Assembly (NCBI GenBank): GCA_016795035.1
Contig: JAEUIT010000019.1
Coordinates: forward strand, 1 to 64,000
Length of the DNA stretch: 64,000 bases
Direction of reading: 5' to 3'
Source of the DNA: Phycisphaerae bacterium
GTDB lineage: Bacteria > Planctomycetota > Phycisphaerae > Phycisphaerales > SM1A02
Shown here piece after piece: positions 28,136 through 36,748 of the stretch. The translations under genes and the position numbers were made by a program. Each line of letters starts with the position of its first letter. Position 1 is the stretch's first letter. The notes below the pieces were generated by a model. That model did not search any database and had not been told where the DNA came from. It saw only the letters and a program-made list of their open reading frames with translations.

Positions 28136-29701
28136 TCATCGAGCCCCGCGATAGCTCGCCCAATCGATGCCGAGCCTTCGCATGCGGGCGCGAAGCGTGT
28201 GCGGATTCACCGCGAGGCGCGCGGCTGCGCCGTGGGGGCCTTCGATCCGGCCACGGACGTCGTGCAGGACGCGGCAGATGTGGGCGCGGGCGGCAGCGTC
28301 GAACGACTCGTCGGTTCGGTCGATCGGCGCGGCAGCAACGCGGAGAGCAGGCGGTGCGGATCGTGCCTCGCGCGAGCGTAGCGCCGGCTGTCCGAGCGCC
28401 GTCGCGACGTCGATCGACTCGCCTTGGCCGAGGATCACCGCACGGTCGATGACGCTCGCGAGCTCGCGCACGTTGCCCGGCCAGTCGTAGGCTCGGAGGC
28501 GTTCGATGTCCACGTCGGACAGTTCGACCGCGGCGAGGCCAAAGCGTCGCGACGCGCGACTCGCGAAGTGACGTGCGAGCGCGGCGATGTCGTCGAGGCG
28601 TTCGCGCAGCGGCGGCAGCAGGATCTGAAACACCGCGAGGCGATACCAGAGATCTTCGCGAAACGTGTGTTGCCGCACCATCGCCGCGAGGTCGCGGTGG
28701 GTCGCCGAGACCACCCGCACGTTGACGTGCACCGACTCCTCGCCGCCGACCCGCTCGAGCGAGCCTTCCTGCAGTACGCGAAGGAGACGCACCTGCACTG
28801 GCGGCGGCAGTTCGCCGACCTCGTCGAGAAAAAGCGTGCCGCCGTCGGCGCGCTCGAACCAGCCGCGCCGCGCCCGCGTGGCGCCCGTGAACGATCCAGC
28901 TTCGTGGCCGAAGAGTTCGGAGTCGACGAGGTCGGGCGCGATCGCGCCGCAGTTGACGCGGAGAAACGGGCCGCGTGCCCGCGACGATCGATCGTGGATC
29001 GCGCGGGCGATGACCTCCTTGCCCGAGCCGGTCTCGCCGAGGATCAACGTCGGCATGTCCGTCGTCGCGACGAGCTCGACGCGCTCCATGACGTGCCGGA
29101 GTCCGTCGCCCGCGCCGACGATCGACGACTCGTTCTCGTCGCGGCCAAGGCGACGAAGGAACGACTCGCGGTCTGCGTCGGCCGCCGCCTGCAACGCGGA
29201 GCGCTCGATCCGCTCGTTGTGATGGACGAGCGCCGCGGCCATCGGCTCGGCGAGCGGCTCGACGATCGATCGCGCGTCGCGGCGCCACGCGTGACGAGGC
29301 TTCAAGGTGAGAATCGCGACCCCGAGCGGATCCTTGCCGCGCAGGAGCGGCAGCAAGAGACGCTCGTCGGACGGTTTGGCCGGATCGAGCGCCTCCATCA
29401 CGTTCGTGCGGCGATGTTCGGTCGGCCGGATCGACGCTTCCGAACGAAGGCGACGCGCGAGGGAGTCGTGCGCCGCCTCGGGCAACGGGATCGCCTTCGC
29501 GTCGGGCACATGCGCTCCGGACCCGTCGACGGCCGCGACCGTCTCGACGATTCCCCGATCGCCGTCGATGCGACGGATCTCGATGCGAACGCACGCCGCC
29601 TCGCGGGCGACGACCGGGAACGCGGCCTCGAGGAAGGCGACGAGCGACTCCGCGAGAAGGGAGTGCGACCACAGGCTGGTGAGAAGGTGGGAGGTGCCCA
29701 T
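28136..29701 (-). CDS. Sigma-54-dependent transcriptional activator (GAF-AAA+-Fis), GSFTGA variant
   Basis: 521-aa enhancer-binding protein. The N-terminal 190 residues look like a GAF-type sensor domain. The AAA+ domain has Walker A GETGSGKE (222-229), Walker B LFLDEVGE and an arginine-finger region. Its sigma-54-contacting loop reads GSFTGA (269-274) instead of the usual GAFTGA. A C-terminal Fis-type helix-turn-helix ends in the last 40 residues. The open frame continues 287 codons upstream but is antisense to the divergent gene there. The divergent neighbour, a flavoprotein/cysteine dioxygenase fusion with TGGCACG-type elements upstream, is the probable target. Confidence 0.9.
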   Translation of the reverse strand: MGTSHLLTSLWSHSLLAESLVAFLEAAFPVVAREAACVRIEIRRIDGDRGIVETVAAVDGSGAHVPDAKAIPLPEAAHDSLARRLRSEASIRPTEHRRTNVMEALDPAKPSDERLLLPLLRGKDPLGVAILTLKPRHAWRRDARSIVEPLAEPMAAALVHHNERIERSALQAAADADRESFLRRLGRDENESSIVGAGDGLRHVMERVELVATTDMPTLILGETGSGKEVIARAIHDRSSRARGPFLRVNCGAIAPDLVDSELFGHEAGSFTGATRARRGWFERADGGTLFLDEVGELPPPVQVRLLRVLQEGSLERVGGEESVHVNVRVVSATHRDLAAMVRQHTFREDLWYRLAVFQILLPPLRERLDDIAALARHFASRASRRFGLAAVELSDVDIERLRAYDWPGNVRELASVIDRAVILGQGESIDVATALGQPALRSREARSAPPALRVAAAPIDRTDESFDAAARAHICRVLHDVRGRIEGPHGAAARLAVNPHTLRARMRRLGIDWASYRGAR

Positions 29702-29715
29702 TGGGACGAGCCCTA

Positions 29716-29840
29716 AGATGTCACGGAAAGCTAGCACAAAAGACGGCGATGTCCCGTGAAATGGCACGGATGGAGCGAGAGACGTCGACTGTCGCCCTCT
29801 CAAACCGCGTTGCCGCGCATTGGCACGGCCCTTGAGAGGG
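29716..29840 (+). promoter_or_regulatory. Candidate enhancer repeats, sigma-54 elements and leader hairpin
   Basis: Between the divergent genes: near-identical GATGTCACGGAAA (from about 29718) and GATGTCCCGTGAAA (from about 29748) could be activator sites. TGGCACGG occurs at 29762 (followed by GAGC at the -12 spacing) and at 29821 (followed by TTGA). The first leaves a leader of about 60 bases. An inverted repeat CCCTCTCAA/TTGAGAGGG (29795-29803 and 29832-29840) includes the GAGAGGGG ribosome-binding site in its right arm. Confidence 0.45.
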
Positions 29841-29848
29841 GCGTGGGC

Positions 29849-31909
29849 ATGCACCAGCGCCAGCCCCACGCGTCTCACGGCTCCCTCCCAGGCCTTTCGG
29901 CGGACGAGCCGCTTCGTTGGGACGGTTCGGCCCCGACCGACGTCGACTTCCTCGCGATCGGCGGCGGATTCGCCGGGCTTATGACCGCACTTCGGGTGCA
30001 CGAGGCCTTGCCGACCGCACGCATCGCGGTGATCGAGCGACGACCGTTGGCGGCGCCGGGCGTCGCGTACGGATCGTGCCACGGGGCGCATCTCCTCAAC
30101 GTGCCCGCGGAGCGCATGGGCGCCCGGGCGGAGCGGCCGGCCGAGTTTCTCGAGTGGCTCCGCGGCACGAGCGACGGCACCGTCGCCGGGTCGGCATTTG
30201 TCCCGCGTGCGGCGTTCGGACGCTACCTCAACGAACTGTTTCGCGATCGGCTCGGCCAGAACGCGAACGTCGAACTCATCCGTGACGACGTGCTCGGCGT
30301 GGCCACGCACCCCGACGGCGCCGTCACCGTGACGCTCGCATCGGGCGCGCGCATTCGCGCGCGCAACGCGGTCCTGGCCATCGGACTTCCGGCGGCCGGC
30401 GCGCCGTGGGAGGACCGCACCGAGTTCGTCGCGCCCGGCGCGCTCGTGGCCGACCCGTGGGAACCGGGCGCGCTCGAGGCACCGCGCGACGCACCGGTCC
30501 TCATCGTCGGAAGCGGACTCACCGCCATCGACGCCGTCCTCGGTCTGCGGCGAAACGGCCATCGCGGATCGATCACGCTCGTCTCACGGCACGGTCGGCT
30601 GCCGTGTCCGCACGCCCCCGCCGGCGAGCCCGCGTTCGCGTTCGATGAGCCACTTCCGGGGCTCCCGGTCGCGCGAATCCTGGGGCTCGTCCGGCGGGGG
30701 ATCCGCGAACGCGCCCGCGCCGGGCTCGGCTGGCATGCGGTGATTGACGCGATTCGTCCGCAGACGGTCGCGATCTGGCAATCGTGGTCTCGGCGCGAGC
30801 GCGAGCGTTTCCTCGCGCGGCTCCGGCCCTTCTGGGAAGTGCATCGCCATCGCGCGCCGGTCGAAGTGCTCTCCGAGATCTCGGCGTTGCAGGCGGCAGG
30901 GACGCTCGAACTCGTGCGCGGCGATCTCTCGCTTGCGGTCGGCGAGCCGGACGGCCGCGTGCGGGTGACGGTCGAGACGCTCGACGGAGCGGTGCGCACG
31001 ACCCGCGCGATCACGGTGCGGCGACTGATCAACTGCTGCGGCCCCGCGATGGATCTCGCGCGATCGAAGGACGCGCTCATCCGGGCGCTTCTCGCACGCG
31101 GAATCGCGACGGTCGACGCCCACGGCCTCGGCTTCCGCGCCGACGCGCGAGCGCGACTCCTCCCGCGCTCGGCGACGCCGGCCAACCTCTACCTCGTCGG
31201 CGCCCTTCGTCGCGGCGATCTCTGGGAATCGACCGCGATCCCCGAACTGCGCGGACAGGCCGCTGCGGTCGCGGCCAATGTCGTCTCCGTGTTGCAGGCG
31301 CCCGTCTCCGTCGCCGCGCCGTCGGCTGCAACGACGGGCGCGAAGGAGCCGCCCAAGCGACTTCCGCGCCGCGACGCCACGGCCTCGCCGCCGGCGGCGC
31401 TCGTGCCGCTCTTCGCCAAGCTCGATGCCTACGACGGCCCCATTCCGTACGAGCGCCTGGTCGAGATCATGCAGGAGCACCCGGTCAGCGCCGCGGATCT
31501 CGGCGACACCATCCAGGTCGACGGCGGCGCGTACGTGCGCACCCTCGTCTTCGAGCGCGAACACATCGAGGTGCTCGTCATGGCCTGGCTGCCGGGACAG
31601 CGCAGTCCGATCCACGATCATGCGGGCTCGGGATGCGCGGTGCGCGTGGTTGCGGGAACCGCGTACGAGCGTCTCTATGCGAAGGACGAGGACGGCTTCG
31701 CCGTGCCGACCGGCGATCGCGTGTTGCAGCCAGGCGGCGTGACCGGCGCGTTCGACGACGAGATTCACTCCCTCGGCAACGCGGTGGCCGCGCCGGCGCC
31801 GCCGTCGAGCATCCTTGTCACGATCCACGCGTACTCGCCGCCGTTGCGCCCCACGCGAAAGTACGACGAACGCCCGGCAGGCGAACTCAGCGTTGCAGGT
31901 CGGGCGTAG
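29849..31909 (+). CDS. FAD/NAD(P)-binding protein fused to cysteine dioxygenase
   Basis: 686 aa. Residues about 30-480 are a COG4529-type FAD/NAD(P)-binding protein: DFLAIGGGFAGLM near 33-46, GAHLLNVPAERMG, then PVLIVGSGLTAIDAVL as the second Rossmann site. A Pro/Ala linker follows, then a cysteine dioxygenase type I cupin (about 510-670) with iron ligands H589, H591 and H640. C596 and Y662 (in IHAYSPP) match the Cys-Tyr crosslink pair of mammalian enzymes. Cysteine dioxygenase makes cysteine sulfinate from cysteine; the flavoprotein partner reaction is unknown. The ATG at 29849 follows GAGAGGGG. It is divergent from the sigma-54 activator. Confidence 0.85.
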   Translation: MHQRQPHASHGSLPGLSADEPLRWDGSAPTDVDFLAIGGGFAGLMTALRVHEALPTARIAVIERRPLAAPGVAYGSCHGAHLLNVPAERMGARAERPAEFLEWLRGTSDGTVAGSAFVPRAAFGRYLNELFRDRLGQNANVELIRDDVLGVATHPDGAVTVTLASGARIRARNAVLAIGLPAAGAPWEDRTEFVAPGALVADPWEPGALEAPRDAPVLIVGSGLTAIDAVLGLRRNGHRGSITLVSRHGRLPCPHAPAGEPAFAFDEPLPGLPVARILGLVRRGIRERARAGLGWHAVIDAIRPQTVAIWQSWSRRERERFLARLRPFWEVHRHRAPVEVLSEISALQAAGTLELVRGDLSLAVGEPDGRVRVTVETLDGAVRTTRAITVRRLINCCGPAMDLARSKDALIRALLARGIATVDAHGLGFRADARARLLPRSATPANLYLVGALRRGDLWESTAIPELRGQAAAVAANVVSVLQAPVSVAAPSAATTGAKEPPKRLPRRDATASPPAALVPLFAKLDAYDGPIPYERLVEIMQEHPVSAADLGDTIQVDGGAYVRTLVFEREHIEVLVMAWLPGQRSPIHDHAGSGCAVRVVAGTAYERLYAKDEDGFAVPTGDRVLQPGGVTGAFDDEIHSLGNAVAAPAPPSSILVTIHAYSPPLRPTRKYDERPAGELSVAGRA

Positions 31910-31917
31910 CCGATCGG

Positions 31918-32463
31918 CTACGAGGCCACATACGCGTAGAGCCGCTGGTCGCGGATGACCCCCGCCTTGAGCGCGCTTCGTCGCATCACGCCCTCGAGCG
32001 TGTAGCCGGCTTTCTCGAGGACGCGCGACGAGGCTGCGTTCTCGGCGAACGGCACGGCGAAGACACGGGTGAGGTCGAACGCCTCGATGGCGTGGAGCGT
32101 CACCGCGCGGACGGCGTCCGACATGATGCCCTTGCCCCAGAAGGGCTCCGCGAGGAAGTAGCCGAGTTCGGCGGAGACGCGTTCGATGTCGTCCTGGAGC
32201 ACGATGGCGATGCTTCCGACCGCCGTGCCGTCGACGTCGATCGCCCACCGCGTCTCAGGCTCGAGCGTCATCGCCGACGCGATGAACGCATGGGCATGCT
32301 CCGGACCGTACGGATGCGGGAACGCGTCGCGCAGGTTCGCCCAGACGTTGCGGTTGTTGGCTGCAACGACGAGATCGTCGACGTCGTCGAGCGACCATGA
32401 ACGAACGGTGCAACGACCGCAGGCGAGCGCGAGGGGGCGGCGCGGATGGCGGCCGTTCTCCAT
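31918..32463 (-). CDS. GNAT-family N-acetyltransferase (RimJ/RimL type)
   Basis: 181 aa. GNAT fold: RSWSLDDVDDLVVAANN at the start, AELGYFLAEPFWGKGIMSDAVRAV as the acetyl-CoA loop (GKGI variant of the R/QxxGxG loop) and NAASSRVLEKAGYTLEG near the end. This layout is typical of ribosomal-protein alanine acetyltransferases and broad drug/amine acetyltransferases. No specific substrate can be given. It converges on the fusion gene with 8 bases between stops. Confidence 0.85.
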   Translation of the reverse strand: MENGRHPRRPLALACGRCTVRSWSLDDVDDLVVAANNRNVWANLRDAFPHPYGPEHAHAFIASAMTLEPETRWAIDVDGTAVGSIAIVLQDDIERVSAELGYFLAEPFWGKGIMSDAVRAVTLHAIEAFDLTRVFAVPFAENAASSRVLEKAGYTLEGVMRRSALKAGVIRDQRLYAYVAS

Positions 32464-32482
32464 CGATCACTCGCGCCTTCCG

Positions 32483-34483
32483 TCAGCCGGCGGTGCCGGC
32501 GGGCTTCGTCGATCCTTCGGCGCTCTTGTCGGTCGTGGCCGCCGCATCGTCGCCTTCCGCTTCCTTGCCCTCGCGGGAGAGGTGGAAGTTGTGGCGAGCC
32601 ATGAGCGACTCGAGCGAGAATAGGTTCCGGACCGCTTCCTGATAGCCGTCGCCCGCGAGCGTGCCATGGGTGCGCAGGTCGGACACGAGCGGCTCGAAAT
32701 CCTCTTGGGTGAGCGGCATGACGTCGGTCGCGCGCACCACGAGAACCGCGAGCTTCTTCGGGAGGGAGATGACGAACGTGCGGTCTGCGGCGGGAAGGTC
32801 GGCGAGCGGCGTCGCGGGATCGCGCGGAAGCGCGAGCGTGCGGCTGACGATGTCGCGCGAGACCTCGGGATCGGAGCCGATGCCCGGAAGTGGCGAGGAG
32901 AACTTGATGCCGAATTGCAGGCCCTGCGGATTCGTCTCGCGGATGCCGGTCACGTTCTGTACGGCCGTGCCGAAGTCGGACGCAACCTTGAAGAGGCCGT
33001 CGGCGTCGGCGGTCGTCTTGAGCGCGGCGGTCTGCGCATCGATCGCCTCGAATCGCTTCATCGCCGTGACGTCGCGGACGAGCGCGTCGCGCACTTCATC
33101 GATCGAGGTCGGCGGCCGCGACGGATCGACGCGCACCACGCGGGCGATGAAGATGTCCTTGTTCGTCGCCGTGAGCGGCGGAAGGGAGACGCCGACCTGC
33201 GCGAGCGGAATGTCGGTCGGCTTCGCGAACTCCTTGAGCGTCGCGATGATGTTCGGTAGCGCCAGCGGGCGGGTGCCGAGCTGCGTCGTCGACGCGCTGC
33301 CGATGCCGGGCATGGTGCTGAGGTCGGCGATCGAGCGGAGGACCGTGCCCGTCGAGCCATAGGCCGGCGGATTGATCTTGAACTGCGACGCGATCTCATT
33401 CGAGAGCGTCTGGAAGTTGACCCGCTTCGTGTCCCAATCGGTCGGCAGGACGTAGAGACCGTTGCCGTCGCGCTTGAGGCCGCGCTGCGTCTGAGCCATC
33501 GCGTCGATGGCGAACTTCGTGATCTCGCGCATCCGCTCCGCGACGAGCTCGTCGAGCACGGTCTTGCGGACCGTCGATTCGTACTGCGAGAAGAGGACGA
33601 GCGGATCCTGCGTGCCTGCGGGGACGCCGAACTTCTCCGGCGCTTCCGCGAACTTCTTCTTGAGCGTCACGCTGTCGAGGGCGGCGCTCTGTTCGACCGC
33701 GGCGCGAACCTGCGCCTCGCTGATCTGGATCCATTCGAGCTCGACGCGATCGGGCAGCCGGTATCCGAAACCGCGCGCCGAACCGGCCGGAGGCGGGACA
33801 TCCGCGTACGCCCGAAGCTGCGCCTCGAGTTCGGCGTCGGTCGGAGCCGGAACCTCGGGCAGCGTGAGCGTGAAGGCGTCGAGCGCGACGATGTCGGCGT
33901 TGACGGCCGTCAGCATCTCGGCGGCGCCGGCGCGAAGCCGCGTATCCGAGAAGTGGCCGGTCGAATACAGCAGGTCGCGCAGGCGCGCCATGCCGTTGAT
34001 CTTGGCGATCGTCTGACGGACCACCAACGGGCTCGCGCCCGACCGCGCGCCGATGAGCGCGGCGGCGCTGTCGGCGTTCGCTTCGAGCTCTTCCGCGTCA
34101 AAGAGCGGCTTCAGCCCCATCGCCATCGTGTCGAGCAACATCGTGGCGTCTTGCTCGCCGCCCACGAGTCCGGCCTCGGTCGCCTCTTGGGTGAGGAGAT
34201 ACCAATGCGCGGGATCGGAGTCGGCACCCTGGACAGGAACGAACGGAACTTGCGGGAAGAGCTTCTTCAGCTCATCGATCACCGCAAGTTCACGTCGAGC
34301 CTTGTCAAGGTCGCCGAGCGTGACCTTCTTGTTGTTCGGTCCGATCGTCGCCCACGCCGTGCCTTCACGCGCGGTGTAGTTCGAGATCTGCGAAAGGCTT
34401 CCGCCGACGGCCCACGCCAAGAGGAGCAGGACGCCGAAGACGCCGAGGAAGATCTTGTTGTATTGACGGAGGAATCGAAGCAT
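32483..34483 (-). CDS. Membrane-anchored SurA/PpiD-like periplasmic protein
   Basis: 666 aa. An N-terminal helix (residues about 11-32, IFLGVFGVLLLLAWAVGG) is followed by a SurA-N-like helical region and a long periplasmic part with a polar, Ala/Glu-rich end. The plan matches PpiD, a foldase anchored at the inner membrane, but I see no clear parvulin PPIase motif, so it may be a chaperone only. It is followed by the GNAT gene 20 bases away on the same strand. The rpsD gene lies about 110 bases upstream. Confidence 0.65.
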   Translation of the reverse strand: MLRFLRQYNKIFLGVFGVLLLLAWAVGGSLSQISNYTAREGTAWATIGPNNKKVTLGDLDKARRELAVIDELKKLFPQVPFVPVQGADSDPAHWYLLTQEATEAGLVGGEQDATMLLDTMAMGLKPLFDAEELEANADSAAALIGARSGASPLVVRQTIAKINGMARLRDLLYSTGHFSDTRLRAGAAEMLTAVNADIVALDAFTLTLPEVPAPTDAELEAQLRAYADVPPPAGSARGFGYRLPDRVELEWIQISEAQVRAAVEQSAALDSVTLKKKFAEAPEKFGVPAGTQDPLVLFSQYESTVRKTVLDELVAERMREITKFAIDAMAQTQRGLKRDGNGLYVLPTDWDTKRVNFQTLSNEIASQFKINPPAYGSTGTVLRSIADLSTMPGIGSASTTQLGTRPLALPNIIATLKEFAKPTDIPLAQVGVSLPPLTATNKDIFIARVVRVDPSRPPTSIDEVRDALVRDVTAMKRFEAIDAQTAALKTTADADGLFKVASDFGTAVQNVTGIRETNPQGLQFGIKFSSPLPGIGSDPEVSRDIVSRTLALPRDPATPLADLPAADRTFVISLPKKLAVLVVRATDVMPLTQEDFEPLVSDLRTHGTLAGDGYQEAVRNLFSLESLMARHNFHLSREGKEAEGDDAAATTDKSAEGSTKPAGTAG

Positions 34484-34596
34484 GGCGACCGGCAGCGGCT
34501 CGGGTCATGTGATCGGAGCCAGCGCGGCCGCGCGTTCGAGGCTGACGCCGGACCTCCGCTCGATCGGCGCCGTTGCAGGCGCCGACCGATTCGCGA

Positions 34597-35196
34597 TCAG
34601 CGATAGAACTCGACGATGAGGTTCGTGTTGACGTCGAACGGAATCTGATCAGACGTCGGCTTGGCGACGACCTTGATCGAAAGTTCGGCGGGGTTGACGG
34701 AAATCCAGCCCGGCGTGACGTGGCCGGCGAGCGACTCCATCTGCTCGCGCGAGAGCTTGTGGATGCGCTCGCGGAGGGTGATCGTGTCGCCGACGTCGAC
34801 GCTGTAGCTCGGACGGTCGACCTTCTGGCCGTTCACGAGGACGTGGCCGTGCACCACCATCTGACGCGCCGCCCAGACCGTGCGGGCGAAGCCGGCGCGA
34901 CGGAGGACGTTGTCGAGGCGCGACTCGAGAAGCTGCATGAGCACTTCGCCGGTGTTGCCCGGGCGACGGCCTGCTTCCGCGAGGTAGCGGCGGAACTGGC
35001 GCTCGAGGACGTTGTAGTGATAGCGGAGCTTCTGCTTCTCATCCTTGCGGATGCCGTAGTCCTTGAGACGACGGCCACGGAAGCCGTGCATGCCGGGGAC
35101 CGTGAGCTGCCGCTTGGCGGTGTGCTTCGGGATGTCAGCGATCGGAACGCCGACCTTGCGAGAGAGCTTCACCTTCGGACCCAAGTAGCGAGCCAT
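34597..35196 (-). CDS. rpsD: 30S ribosomal protein uS4
   Basis: 199 aa, MARYLGPKVKLSRK start. A primary 16S rRNA-binding protein nucleating 30S assembly. It has the KQKLRYHYNVLERQFRRYL segment and the S4 RNA-binding domain (RLDNVLRRAGFARTVWAARQMVVHGHVLVNG). There are no N-terminal zinc cysteines, so it is the zinc-free form. The gene is alone, not in an rpsM-rpsK-rpoA operon. Its promoter candidate is at 35406-35434, giving a leader of about 200 bases in which S4 autoregulation could act. Confidence 0.97.
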   Translation of the reverse strand: MARYLGPKVKLSRKVGVPIADIPKHTAKRQLTVPGMHGFRGRRLKDYGIRKDEKQKLRYHYNVLERQFRRYLAEAGRRPGNTGEVLMQLLESRLDNVLRRAGFARTVWAARQMVVHGHVLVNGQKVDRPSYSVDVGDTITLRERIHKLSREQMESLAGHVTPGWISVNPAELSIKVVAKPTSDQIPFDVNTNLIVEFYR

Positions 35197-35405
35197 CAGC
35201 AGTCCTTTTCTATCGAGAGTTCAACGGGAGAAAGCAGCCGGAGCGATGCACGGGGCAACGTCAACGCCGTCTTCGCGCGATGCGTGAGAAGGCGAGTCGA
35301 CGCTTGCGGAGACTTCGACGCCGCCGAGGCAGCGAACGGTCCCCGCGCGGCGAATGCCGCGCCGAACCCGAACGAGCGGACAACGCCGCTGTAGGGGAAT
35401 CGAGG

Positions 35406-35434
35406 AGTACACCACATGTGGCCGGATTCGTCAA
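35406..35434 (-). promoter_or_regulatory. rpsD: Candidate rpsD promoter
   Basis: Read on the minus strand: TTGACG, 17-base spacer, TGTACT. It lies just past the stop of the upstream hypothetical gene. The roughly 200-base leader that follows holds no gene that I can support. Confidence 0.5.
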
Positions 35435-35437
35435 GAA

Positions 35438-36649
35438 TCAGGCTGCGATTGCCGTGCTCGACTGCGGGTTGCTCGGGGCCGAGGAGGTCGTCGCGGGCAG
35501 GCCGGGACGGATCGGCGCGGGGGTAGACACGCGCCACGGAAGGTGCTTGCGGTCGCTGACGCGGATGGCGACGCTCTCGGCGGCCAATGCGGGCGATGCG
35601 CCTGCGGCGGTGCCTTGGACGGCCGGGTGCGCGATCGCGTGCGTGAGACCGAAGTCGCGAGCGAGCCCGCTGAGAATCTCGGAGACGCGCCGGGCGAGGA
35701 GACTTGGCCGCGAGCCGGGAGCGGTCGGCGCGGTGAAGGCCGAGAGGAGCAGGGTGAGCTCGTGAAGCGCGGCCTCGCCGAGCCCGACCGCGGTGCGCGC
35801 CGCCGGGTGTGCGGGTTGGTGGGAGGGAGGGCGGGAGGCGCGGGCGGCGATTGCGGTGGTCAGGATCGAGCAGAAGGCGGGGGTGGGGTCGGTGCGACGC
35901 GGCGTGCACGCCAGGTCCCGATAATGGTGTGTGGCATGGAGTGGCGGGAGGGGCGGTTGGTCGGCCCGGCGTGCCCCCGCCACGTCCCGATAAACGGGCG
36001 GGGCCTGATCTGGCTTCACGTCCCGATAAATAGGCGGGGCCTGATCGAGGGCCAGGGCCCCATCGAGGGCCCCATCGACCGCCTGCTCGGCGCCTCGCGC
36101 GACCTCTGTCGCGTGGGTGGCGTCTTTCGGCGCCGCCCGCAACGCCGCGCAGGGCTCGGCGACCGAGACGACCGCATTCGCGCCGCCAGCTGCGGTGAGG
36201 ATCGCCGCGACGATCGATGCGAGCGGTCGCGCGGCGGGCTCGTCGGCAAGTTCCTCGAGATGGAGGTCGAGGCTGTCGGCGTCATCAAGCGCGAGAAGGG
36301 CAACCGCACGCAAGAGATCGAGTCGCGGCGTGGGCCGCGCGACCGCACCGAGCACCGCCAATGCGGTGACGGCGTCCCCCTCGAGTAGCCGCAGCGTTGC
36401 GACGCGGTCGACGATTGCAGGGTCGGCGTCGATCGACGCGGGCAGACGGCGCTCGCACTCGAGCGCGCGACGCACGTCGCCCGCGGCGACGGCGCGATCG
36501 ATCGCCGCGATGCTCGCGCGGACATCCTCCGAAACACCACCGTCGCATGGCATCGGACCCTCGGCGGCAAGGGCGTCCGCGCGATGGGTCGCGCGAGCGC
36601 AGGCGAGCTGTTCGATGCGACGAATCCGATCGGGGCGGAACTCTGACAT
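35438..36649 (-). CDS. Hypothetical protein with in-frame copies of an interspersed repeat
   Basis: 403 aa. GGAGGTG stands a few bases before the ATG. Residues about 40-190 are Ala/Leu-rich helical sequence of TPR-like appearance (SIAAIDRAVAAGDVRRALECER, VATLRLLEGDAVTALAVLG). Residues about 200-250 are Pro-rich and contain IYRDV, VYRDV and HYRDL, each encoded by a copy of the genome repeat at 35914-36046. A further Pro-rich linker leads to a C-terminal region (SLLARRVSEILSGLARDFGLTHAIAHPAV) and a Ser/Thr/Pro tail. No known domain. It seems a genuine gene invaded by, or built with, repeats. Confidence 0.6.
   Translation of the reverse strand: MSEFRPDRIRRIEQLACARATHRADALAAEGPMPCDGGVSEDVRASIAAIDRAVAAGDVRRALECERRLPASIDADPAIVDRVATLRLLEGDAVTALAVLGAVARPTPRLDLLRAVALLALDDADSLDLHLEELADEPAARPLASIVAAILTAAGGANAVVSVAEPCAALRAAPKDATHATEVARGAEQAVDGALDGALALDQAPPIYRDVKPDQAPPVYRDVAGARRADQPPLPPLHATHHYRDLACTPRRTDPTPAFCSILTTAIAARASRPPSHQPAHPAARTAVGLGEAALHELTLLLSAFTAPTAPGSRPSLLARRVSEILSGLARDFGLTHAIAHPAVQGTAAGASPALAAESVAIRVSDRKHLPWRVSTPAPIRPGLPATTSSAPSNPQSSTAIAA
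35914..36046 (+). repeat. Interspersed repeat units inside the hypothetical gene (cluster 2a)
   Basis: 35914-35937 is the full 24-base unit with GATAATGGTGTGTGGCAT, identical to 23094-23117. Two further units start CACGTCCCGATAAA, at 35981 and 36018, and both run into GGCGGGGCCTGATC (ending 36010 and 36046). All lie within an open reading frame on the minus strand. Confidence 0.8.
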
Positions 36650-36748
36650 CGGGCACCTCCAAGGTTCGGGCGCGAAGCGCCGTGCGGACAGTGCCCCTCC
36701 ACGGACTCTGTCGGTCGCCTGAACCTCACCGCACCAACGCTGCGCCAA

